Assembly: GCA_903884185.1 (NCBI GenBank)
Contig: CAISDV010000108.1
Span: 1-34,631 of the forward strand
Length of the DNA: 34,631 nucleotides
DNA from: an uncultured Chitinophagaceae bacterium
GTDB lineage: Bacteria; Bacteroidota; Bacteroidia; Chitinophagales; Chitinophagaceae
Reading direction: 5' to 3'
Positions 25,528-32,219 of this stretch are shown in pieces; the first letter of the stretch is position 1, and each line of letters starts with the position of its first letter. The notes beneath the pieces are model-generated. The model was not told the DNA's origin. It did no database searches and was given only the letters and a program-made list of their open reading frames with translations. The translations under genes were made by a program, and so were the position numbers.

Positions 25528-28500
25528 CTAAAACTTATAAAAGAGCCTGCTTTGTACGCCATAGCTGCTGGTAACCCGTAAGAAATACAAGCCATTAGAA
25601 AGGAAACCTGTTGCTATAGTAGTTGTATTGTTTCCCTGCAACAATGTCTTCTTCACGCTCCATTTCTTTACTCCAAAGATGTCATAGATGGCAACTTCTG
25701 CATCCACATTATTGTTCTTGCTCCAGATCACAGTTGTCATTTGTGTGCTAACCGGGTTAGGGTTGATGCTGAGGATGTTTACATAATCGCTGCCATTGTT
25801 TGCTACCGGTATGCTGTCGGTCACGAGTATTTCTACGCAGTATTCATTTTCACAACCCTTTGCTGTTTTGATCTTCATACATACTGTGAAGATGCCTGGG
25901 AAGCTGTATTGTTTTACCGGGCTGGCAGTGTTGCCATCGATAGATGATCCGTCACCAAATACCCATCTGCGTTCTATGATGCTGTCGCCATCAGGTACCC
26001 ATGTTGAAGAACTGTTGAACCTGATTGCTCTTTCAGCAATTTTTTCACTGGTGAACTGTGGTTTGCAATTTGTGTTCGGTGGCGGTGGAGCAATGGTTAC
26101 AGTATTGCACATCTTGCTTTCACAACCCTTTGCAGTTTTTGTGTAGAGGCAAACATTATAAGTGCCTGGTTTTGCATATTGGTGTGTAGCATAGATGGAG
26201 TTGCCTGTCAATGTGCTGGTATCACCAAATATCCATGTGCGACTAATGATGCTGTCGTTTGTTGGTGCAGTGCCTGTGCTTGCAACCACTATTGAATTAC
26301 CAAAAACTGAATCCCTGAAGCTGGTGTTACATACCATAGCCGGCGGTGGCGCAACATATACGTTTGTGCAGATATGGCTTTCGCAACCTCTTGCTGTTTT
26401 GATGTAGAAGCATACATTATAAGCGCCTGCTTTTGCATATTGGTGTACAGGATCATTGGTAGTGCTGCCAACAGTTGTGCTGCTTGTTGCATCGCCAAAT
26501 ACCCAGTAGCGGCTGATGATGCTGTCGTTTGCTGTTGCTGTGCCAATAAATTTCACATTATAGCCTTGTACAGAATCTCTGAAAGTAGCGCTGCAAATAA
26601 CGGGTGGCGGTGGTGCTATCACTACGGTTACTGTATTGCACATTTTGCTTTCACAACCTTTTGCTGTTTTAGTGTAGAGGCAAACATTGTAAGTGCCGCC
26701 TTTTGCATATTGATGTATTGGGTTGATGGCGTTGCTGCCAACAGTGTTAGGTGTGGTGCTGTCGCCAAATATCCAGGTGCGACTAACTACTGAATCACCT
26801 GTTGAAACAGAATTCAATCCGTAGAAACTTACGATCGCGCCTTTAACTGAATCCCTGAAATTGGTAGCACATACAGGTGGTGGCGGTGGAACAATGGTAA
26901 CATTAGAGCAGATATGGCTTTCGCAACCCTTTACTGTTTTTGTATATAGACAAACATTATAAGTACCTGCTTTTGCATACTGATGTGTTGGGTTGATATC
27001 AGAGCTACCGGTTGCAGTGCCATTGTCGCCGAATATCCATGTGCGGCTAACTACTGAATCACCGGTTGAAACTGAATTCAATCCATAGAAATTAACGGTG
27101 CTGCCATTTACTGTATCCCTGAAATAAGTAGCGCATACAGGTGGTGGCGGTGGAGCGATGGTTACTGTGTTGCACATCTTACTTTCACAACCCTTTGCTG
27201 TTTTGCTATAAAGGCAAACAGTATATGTTCCTGCTTTTGCATATTGATGTATTGGGTTTGTTTGTATGCTGCCGGCATTTGCTGTAGTGCTGTCGCCAAA
27301 GAACCAGGTACGACTGATCACTGAATCACCTGTTGAAACACCATTTACTGCATAGAAGTTAACCGTATTGCCTTTTACCGTATCCCTGAAAGTAGTGTAG
27401 CATACAGGAGGTGGTGGTGGCACAGCAATGGTAACAGTATTGCAGATATGGCTTTCGCAACCCTTTGCTGTCTTAGTGTAGAAGCAAACATTATAAGTTC
27501 CTGCTTTTGCAAATTGGTGTGTTGGGTTCATATCAGAGCTGCCTAGTGTAGATGTGTTGCTGCTATCGCCAAAGTACCAGGTGTGGCTAATCACTGAATC
27601 AGTGGTTGATACAGCTCCATAAAATTTCACTGTATTTCCTGAAACTGAATCTTTGAAATAAGTAGCACAGATAACCGGTGGAGGAGGAGCGATCACAACT
27701 GAATTGCAGAAATGGCTTTCACAACCGCTTGCTGTTTTAGTATAAAGGCAAACATTATAAGTACCTGCTTTTGCATATTGATGTGTTGGGTTAGTAGCAG
27801 TGCTGCCCGCTGCAGATGTACTGCTGTCGCCAAAATACCAGCTGCGACTAACTACTGAATCACCTGTTGAAACAGAACTCATTGCATAAAAATTAACTGT
27901 ATTGCCTTTTATAGTATCCCTGAAATAGGTTGCGCAAACCGGAGGTGCTGGTGCAGGGATAGTAATTGTATAACAAGCTTTGTTGGTGCAACCCTTTGCT
28001 GTTTGAATAGCGAGGCAAACATTATATGTACCTGGTTTTGGAAATTGATATGTCAGGTTTGTTAAGTTACCTGTAATAACAGAACTGTCACCAAAATACC
28101 ATGTGCGGCTTGTAATAGTATCGTTTGATGAAGTACTTGCATTGCTATAAAATTTTATCGTAGTACCTGCAACTGAATCCCTGAAACCTGCAGAACAAAC
28201 AGGCGCTATTGTTGGTACACAACTTAAAGTAAAATTATTTTCAACTGTAATTGATCCGGCAGCTACATGTGGTGTGTTGATCAACACATTTCCATTGCAA
28301 TCTTCGGTAGATATTCTTACTATCCTGATATCCACGCTGCAGCTGATAGTATCTATATAATAGCCATTGGCATTGGTTGTTTTTGTATGCTGAACGGTGC
28401 AGGCTGCACTGTCAACACTGATCTTTACTGTGCGGTTAGCAGCTGCTGTGCCGTTGCTGTATTGGATATAGCCTTTTACGATTACTGTATTGGCAAATAA

Positions 28501-28560
28501 CTGTGTGGCGAAGAGGCTACAGAAGGCTAAGATGAGGATCTGCGTAAATGTGTTTTTCAT
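25528..28560 (-). CDS. Secreted PKD-repeat protein with T9SS C-terminal sorting domain
   Basis: A 1010-aa exported protein, probably a cell-surface adhesin or carbohydrate-contact protein. A signal peptide (MKNTFTQILILAFCSLFATQ) is followed by a carboxypeptidase-regulatory/transthyretin-like beta domain (~25-118). Nine PKD-type units of ~88 aa follow (residues ~120-915), each with a W-x-FGD core (SRTWYFGDSS), a Y-x-x-x-G-x-[YF]-x-V-C strand and a Pro-rich PPPP linker. Every unit keeps four Cys at the same places (PVC, NVC, KGC, and C two or three residues later), which suggests two disulfides per unit. The C-terminal ~75 residues (SINPNPVSTQMT to GLYFLRVTSSYGVQSRLFYKF) are a type A T9SS sorting domain. 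It is divergent from efp and has its own terminator. Confidence 0.93.
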   Translation of the reverse strand: MKNTFTQILILAFCSLFATQLFANTVIVKGYIQYSNGTAAANRTVKISVDSAACTVQHTKTTNANGYYIDTISCSVDIRIVRISTEDCNGNVLINTPHVAAGSITVENNFTLSCVPTIAPVCSAGFRDSVAGTTIKFYSNASTSSNDTITSRTWYFGDSSVITGNLTNLTYQFPKPGTYNVCLAIQTAKGCTNKACYTITIPAPAPPVCATYFRDTIKGNTVNFYAMSSVSTGDSVVSRSWYFGDSSTSAAGSTATNPTHQYAKAGTYNVCLYTKTASGCESHFCNSVVIAPPPPVICATYFKDSVSGNTVKFYGAVSTTDSVISHTWYFGDSSNTSTLGSSDMNPTHQFAKAGTYNVCFYTKTAKGCESHICNTVTIAVPPPPPVCYTTFRDTVKGNTVNFYAVNGVSTGDSVISRTWFFGDSTTANAGSIQTNPIHQYAKAGTYTVCLYSKTAKGCESKMCNTVTIAPPPPPVCATYFRDTVNGSTVNFYGLNSVSTGDSVVSRTWIFGDNGTATGSSDINPTHQYAKAGTYNVCLYTKTVKGCESHICSNVTIVPPPPPVCATNFRDSVKGAIVSFYGLNSVSTGDSVVSRTWIFGDSTTPNTVGSNAINPIHQYAKGGTYNVCLYTKTAKGCESKMCNTVTVVIAPPPPVICSATFRDSVQGYNVKFIGTATANDSIISRYWVFGDATSSTTVGSTTNDPVHQYAKAGAYNVCFYIKTARGCESHICTNVYVAPPPAMVCNTSFRDSVFGNSIVVASTGTAPTNDSIISRTWIFGDTSTLTGNSIYATHQYAKPGTYNVCLYTKTAKGCESKMCNTVTIAPPPPNTNCKPQFTSEKIAERAIRFNSSSTWVPDGDSIIERRWVFGDGSSIDGNTASPVKQYSFPGIFTVCMKIKTAKGCENEYCVEILVTDSIPVANNGSDYVNILSINPNPVSTQMTTVIWSKNNNVDAEVAIYDIFGVKKWSVKKTLLQGNNTTTIATGFLSNGLYFLRVTSSYGVQSRLFYKF
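25816..28203 (-). repeat. Nine tandem ~265-base coding repeats (PKD units)
   Basis: Units recur about every 265 bases, each containing near-identical blocks such as TTTGCTGTTTT, CATTATAAGT and TGAATCACCTGTTGAAAC on the plus strand. The middle units (about 26640-27950) are the most alike, which suggests recent duplication by recombination. The outermost units (first and last) have diverged. Confidence 0.85.
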
Positions 28561-28669
28561 GTGGGCATTTTTTGGGTTCCTGTTAACAGATACCCCCCGA
28601 TTCTGGTTTGTTGCCTGAAAAGGAAAAAAATTCCATTTAGACCCAAATAGCCAGTCCCATTGCTAATAA

Positions 28670-28698
28670 CTTTTGGAAAGTCCTAAACTTTCCAAAAG
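28670..28698. promoter_or_regulatory. Perfect dyad upstream of efp, candidate operator
   Basis: Twelve-base perfect arms (CTTTTGGAAAGT and complement) around CCTAA. It lies between two divergent genes, so neither gene would terminate here. It ends six bases before the efp -7 box and covers the -33 region. A regulator-binding site is the simplest reading; a mobile palindrome is the alternative. Confidence 0.45.
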
Positions 28699-28704
28699 TC
28701 CCCC

Positions 28705-28712
28705 TACTTTTG
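28705..28712 (+). promoter_or_regulatory. efp promoter -7 box
   Basis: TACTTTTG fits TAnnTTTG and is followed by CGGC. It predicts a leader of about 55-60 bases that contains the family B repeats up to the efp ATG at 28775. Confidence 0.55.
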
Positions 28713-28716
28713 CGGC

Positions 28717-28764
28717 AATCGTACATCGTGCACTTACGTACATCGTACATCACACATCGTAAAT
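28717..28764 (+). repeat. Dispersed repeat, family B, in the efp leader
   Basis: AATCGTACATCGT (28718 onward) is followed by the block CGTACATCGTACATC, two bases, and ACATCGTAAAT (28737-28764). The latter block matches the aspS leader copy at every position except the two spacer bases. It ends ten bases before the ATG. Confidence 0.75.
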
Positions 28765-28774
28765 CATACATAGA

Positions 28775-29341
28775 ATGGCTTCAACATCAGATATCAGCCG
28801 TGGAATGATCCTCAAATTAGACGGCAGCCTCTACAGTGTAGTGGATTTTGGAGAAAATAAGACAGCCCGCGCAGCAGCCAAAGTATGGGCTAAGCTGAAG
28901 GGGGTTGATAACAAACGTAGTATAGAAAAGACCTGGAATAGCGGCGAAAACATCTTCCCTGTAAGGGTTGAGAAGAAAGCCTTCCAGTTCCTGTATAAGG
29001 ATGACAGCGGCTATAATCTCATGAATAATGAGACCTTTGAGCAGATAGCCCTTTCTGAGGAAATGATCGATGCCCCCCAATTCTTAAAGGATGGTGCCGA
29101 AGTATTTGTATTCATCAATACCGAAACAGAACAGCCTATTGGCGCTGAACTTCCCGATAAAATAGTAGTAAGGGTCACTTATTGCGAACCAGGCCTGCGC
29201 GGCGATACAGCCACCCGTGCCCTCAAATCCGCTACTGTAGATACCGGCGGACAAGTAAATGTTCCCCTATTTGTTGAGCAGGGCGAGTTGATCCGTATCA
29301 ATACGAAGAATGGGGAGTATGTTGAAAGGGTGAAGGAATAA
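28775..29341 (+). CDS. efp: Translation elongation factor P, Arg32 type
   Basis: A 188-aa three-domain EF-P that binds the ribosome between P and E sites and relieves stalling at proline runs. Domain I has MASTSDISRGMILKLDGSLY, domain II DAPQFLKDGAEVFVFINTET, and domain III the signature VRVTYCEPGLRGDTATRALKSATVDTGGQVNVPLFV with LIRINTKNGEYVERV. In the modification loop the residue aligned with E. coli Lys34 is Arg32: the loop reads NKTARAAAKV, aligning with the rhamnosylated NKSGRNAAVV of Pseudomonas EF-P rather than with PGKGQA. No modification enzyme is in the window. accB and accC follow on the same strand, a common arrangement with efp, but a 263-base repeat-filled gap separates them. 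Confidence 0.96.
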   Translation: MASTSDISRGMILKLDGSLYSVVDFGENKTARAAAKVWAKLKGVDNKRSIEKTWNSGENIFPVRVEKKAFQFLYKDDSGYNLMNNETFEQIALSEEMIDAPQFLKDGAEVFVFINTETEQPIGAELPDKIVVRVTYCEPGLRGDTATRALKSATVDTGGQVNVPLFVEQGELIRINTKNGEYVERVKE

Positions 29342-29374
29342 TCAGTGTTAATGCCGACGGAGTCAGGCGACCAG

Positions 29375-29512
29375 GGCATCCCCGACAGAGTCGGGGACGA
29401 GTTTATAGCATCCGCATATTCATCAGAAACCATAGCAAAACAAAAACCTTTGCGTCTTTTTTTACTTTGCGCCTTTGCGTGAAAACTCGTCCCAAGACTC
29501 TGTCTGGGATGG
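29375..29512. repeat. Composite repeat: family A core inside CCCCGAC-type inverted arms
   Basis: The outer arms are GGCATCCCCGACAGAGTCGG (from 29375) running into GGACGAGTTT, and the inverted partner AAAACTCGTCCCAAGACTC with TGTCTGGGATGG (29482-29512). The left arm is itself a hairpin (CCCCGAC-AGA-GTCGGGG). The interior holds ACTTTGCGCCTTTGCGTGAAA, the family A end. The span is about 138 bases, equal to the element at 8055-8192. The segment from 29342 to 29374 also contains a degenerate copy (CCGACGGAGTC). Confidence 0.65.
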
Positions 29513-29548
29513 TTTTCATATTTTCCCCTGTTTTTATCAAAAAAAGGC

Positions 29549-29555
29549 TATTTTG
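29549..29555 (+). promoter_or_regulatory. Possible accB -7 box
   Basis: TATTTTG followed by CCCC resembles TAnnTTTG with one spacer base missing. It lies 49 bases before the accB ATG. It would allow accBC to be expressed separately from efp, since the gap upstream is filled by a repeat. Confidence 0.3.
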
Positions 29556-29604
29556 CCCCTCATTTCAGTGAAAAATAACCGTTTTTACTCAAAAACCAGC
29601 CAAT

Positions 29605-30078
29605 ATGGACCTGAAGCAAATTCACGAATTGATCAAAATTGTCAACAAAAGTAATATCGGGGAAATCAGTATCGAAGACAAGGATGGTAAGGTCACTATC
29701 AAGCAAAAAGAAGAACAGGTAGTAACCGTAGCTGCAGCCCCACAGCAAGTGTATAATGTAGCTCCGCCTGCTGCCAGCTATGCTCCCCCGGCTACAGATC
29801 CTCCCAAAAGCACTGCACCCGCTGCCAAAACAGATAACTTCATTACCATCAAAAGCCCAATGATCGGCACTTTCTACCGCAGGTCTTCTCCTGATAAACC
29901 CAGCTTTGTAGAAGTGGGCACAGAGATTAACCCCGGCAAAGTTGTCTGCATCATTGAAGCCATGAAACTCTTTAATGAGATAGAAGCAGAAATAAAAGGC
30001 ACGATCGTAAAAATACTCGTGGATGATAATAGCCCGGTTGAGTACGACCAGCCTTTATTCCTGGTAGAACCTAATTAA
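29605..30078 (+). CDS. accB: Acetyl-CoA carboxylase biotin carboxyl carrier protein
   Basis: A 157-aa carrier subunit of acetyl-CoA carboxylase (malonyl-CoA synthesis for fatty acids). The N-terminus (MDLKQIHELIKIVNKSNIGEI) is the helical region typical of AccB, followed by a flexible Pro/Ala-rich linker (about 43-75). The biotinyl domain follows, with the thumb region SPMIGTFYRRSSPDKPSFVEVG and the biotin attachment site EAMKLFN (K121). Length is typical. accC follows after 69 bases; that gap holds a small 7-base hairpin (30113-30128) that looks incidental. Confidence 0.96.
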   Translation: MDLKQIHELIKIVNKSNIGEISIEDKDGKVTIKQKEEQVVTVAAAPQQVYNVAPPAASYAPPATDPPKSTAPAAKTDNFITIKSPMIGTFYRRSSPDKPSFVEVGTEINPGKVVCIIEAMKLFNEIEAEIKGTIVKILVDDNSPVEYDQPLFLVEPN

Positions 30079-30147
30079 TCTTACGAATTACTTGTTTCTT
30101 ATTTCTAACCATGTCAGCCTGGGCTGACGTATTAGCTAACAAAACAG

Positions 30148-31488
30148 ATGTTCAAAAAAATATTAATAGCAAACAGGGGTGAGATCGCTCTTCGCGTAAT
30201 AAGAACCTGTCGCGAAATGGGAATCAAAACAGTAGCTGTTTATTCAACTGCTGATAAAGACAGTCTGCATGTACGCTTTGCAGATGAAGCAGTTTGTATT
30301 GGCAAACCTGCCAGCGCAGATTCTTATCTGAATATCCCTCATATCATGGCTGCTGCAGAAATTACCAATGCAGATGCTGTTCATCCCGGTTATGGATTCC
30401 TTGCAGAAAATGCCAAGTTCTCACAGATATGTGCTGATCATGGAATTAAATTCATTGGCCCAACCCCTGAAATGATCAATGGTATGGGCGATAAGATCAC
30501 TGCCAAAGAAACCATGATCAAAGCTGGTGTGCCTGTAGTTCCGGGTAGTGGTGGTTTACTGGAAAGTATAGAACAGGCAAAAGAACTTGCAAAAAATAAA
30601 GTGGGTTACCCGGTTATATTAAAGGCAACTGCCGGTGGTGGTGGTAAAGGAATGCGAGTTGTATGGCAGGAAAGCGAGATGGAGAAAGCTTTTAATACTG
30701 CCAAAGCAGAAGCTGCTGCATCATTTAAGAATGACGGAATTTATATGGAGAAGTTCGTGGAAGAACCACGCCATATTGAAATACAGATCGCAGGCGACCA
30801 GTACGGTAATGTTTGCCATCTAAGTGAAAGGGATTGCTCGATACAACGGCGCCACCAGAAATTGGTGGAAGAATCACCCTCTCCATTCATGACACCTGAA
30901 TTAAGAAAAAGAATGGGAGATGCTGCCATTAAAGCTGCTTCTGCTATCAATTATGAAAGTGTCGGTACCATAGAATTTCTCGTTGATAAGAACCGCGATT
31001 TCTATTTCATGGAAATGAATACAAGGATACAGGTAGAACATTGTGTAACGGAAGAAGTGGTGAGTTATGACCTGATCAAAGAGCAGATAAAGATTGCGAT
31101 GGGTGAAAAGATATCAGGGCAAAATTATGAGCCACGTATGCACGCTATTGAATGCCGTATCAATGCAGAAGACCCGTATAATGATTTCCGCCCTTCACCG
31201 GGCAAGATCACTAATCTTCATACACCCGGTGGGCACGGTGTGCGTGTTGATAGTCACGTGTATGCAGGTTATACGATACCACCTTATTATGATAGCATGA
31301 TCGGTAAACTGATCACTGTTGCACAGACAAGACAGGAAGCAATTGATACCATGTACCGTGCATTGAGTGAGTATGTGATAGAAGGAGTGAAAACAACCAT
31401 TCCTTTTCATTTGCAATTAATGCAGAATGAAGATTTCAGAAAAGGAAATTTCACTACCAAGTTTCTGGAAACATTCAGAATGAAATAA
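30148..31488 (+). CDS. accC: Acetyl-CoA carboxylase biotin carboxylase subunit
   Basis: A 446-aa ATP-grasp enzyme that carboxylates biotin on AccB with bicarbonate and ATP. It has N-terminal [34 protein letters not shown], the glycine-rich ATP loop [38 protein letters not shown] with the [16 protein letters not shown] motif, [18 protein letters not shown] (metal and catalytic Glu/Asn/Arg), and the C-terminal ECRINAEDP. Length equals the usual ~445-450. It is the second gene of accBC and ends before a strong hairpin terminator. Confidence 0.97.
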   Translation: MFKKILIANRGEIALRVIRTCREMGIKTVAVYSTADKDSLHVRFADEAVCIGKPASADSYLNIPHIMAAAEITNADAVHPGYGFLAENAKFSQICADHGIKFIGPTPEMINGMGDKITAKETMIKAGVPVVPGSGGLLESIEQAKELAKNKVGYPVILKATAGGGGKGMRVVWQESEMEKAFNTAKAEAAASFKNDGIYMEKFVEEPRHIEIQIAGDQYGNVCHLSERDCSIQRRHQKLVEESPSPFMTPELRKRMGDAAIKAASAINYESVGTIEFLVDKNRDFYFMEMNTRIQVEHCVTEEVVSYDLIKEQIKIAMGEKISGQNYEPRMHAIECRINAEDPYNDFRPSPGKITNLHTPGGHGVRVDSHVYAGYTIPPYYDSMIGKLITVAQTRQEAIDTMYRALSEYVIEGVKTTIPFHLQLMQNEDFRKGNFTTKFLETFRMK

Positions 31489-31509
31489 TATCATTGCCAT
31501 AAGCACAAA

Positions 31510-31543
31510 TAAAAAAGTCTTTCCGTTGGGAAAGACTTTTTTA
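31510..31543. terminator. Bidirectional intrinsic terminator after accC
   Basis: Fifteen-base perfect arms (TAAAAAAGTCTTTCC and complement) around GTTG, with T-runs on both strands. It lies between the accC stop and the stop of the convergent gene at 31567, serving both. Confidence 0.9.
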
Positions 31544-31566
31544 TTTATTATGGTGTAACCAATTAA

Positions 31567-31959
31567 TTATTTGTTACCACCGCCACCTGCAGGAGGAGCA
31601 CCACCTGGACGGCCACCACCGCGACCTTGTGCCATGATCTCAGATACTTTTTTAATAGCATCAGCAGAAAGGCCTGCTTTTGCCATTCTTGCTTCCCTGG
31701 CATCATTGATGACTTTCATCTTAGCTGTTCTTTCTTCAGGAGGCGTATCTCTTGTGATACCTGCAGCAGTCATTGCAGTCCTGTCAGAATAGATCGCAAT
31801 CACAGAATCAGTCTGAGCATCGGTCAGACCCGCTGGTTTCAATCTTTCTTTCATTGCTGCTAAACGTGCAGCAGGATCCTGCTGGCCACCACCTTGTGCC
31901 ATTAATGTTGTGAACGAACACGCCACAACAAAAACTACTAATGCAATTGCTTTTTTCAT
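31567..31959 (-). CDS. Small secreted Spy/CpxP-like protein with glycine-rich tail
   Basis: A 130-aa exported protein. A signal peptide (MKKAIALVVFVVACSFTTLMAQ) is followed by a helical body with an LT-x-x-Q-type segment (LKPAGLTDAQTDSVIAIYSD) and a second related helix pair (GLSADAIKKVSEIM), as in periplasmic Spy/CpxP-like or DUF-type stress chaperones. The last ~20 residues are almost only Gly, Pro, Ala and Arg (GRGGGRPGGAPPAGGGGNK) and probably disordered. I start at the ATG at 31959; a longer in-frame start adds 20 residues that would destroy the signal peptide. The family assignment is tentative and rests on overall pattern. No -7 box of the TAnnTTTG type is evident. Confidence 0.8.
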   Translation of the reverse strand: MKKAIALVVFVVACSFTTLMAQGGGQQDPAARLAAMKERLKPAGLTDAQTDSVIAIYSDRTAMTAAGITRDTPPEERTAKMKVINDAREARMAKAGLSADAIKKVSEIMAQGRGGGRPGGAPPAGGGGNK

Positions 31960-32170
31960 AAATGCTTTTTTTAGAGGTTTTAATTTTAGGAAGGGAAAAT
32001 TAATAAGAAAAACGGTCATGGGGTACTTTTTTTCGGTGGAAGAGGGGTTTTTTCCGCCCTATTTTTTTCCACCCTGTCCTGTAACCAGCTTTCCTGCTTT
32101 TTTACATTTTCTGTGACAATCTATGATACCTGCTGATGAGGAAAGTTTAACCCCGAAAGAGTATTAACAA

Positions 32171-32196
32171 AAAGTCCTCCGATTTCGGAGGACTTT
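32171..32196 (-). terminator. Intrinsic terminator of glnN
   Basis: Perfect 12-base arms (AAAGTCCTCCGA and complement) around TT, about 25 bases past the glnN stop. The minus-strand downstream side reads TTTTTGTTAA, a T-run. Confidence 0.8.
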
Positions 32197-32219
32197 CGTT
32201 AACAAATATGATAATATTT

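Noticed and set aside
25816-28203. Regular ~265-base repeats as a CRISPR array
   Set aside because: The units are far too long, lie in frame, and encode PKD domains.
30113-30128. GTCAGCC/GGCTGAC hairpin between accB and accC
   Set aside because: Short stem without a T-run, between two co-directional subunit genes; no evidence of attenuation.
31960-32170. Regulatory RNA or small gene upstream of the Spy-like gene
   Set aside because: T- and G-rich homopolymer runs only, with no conserved fold or coding frame that I can support.
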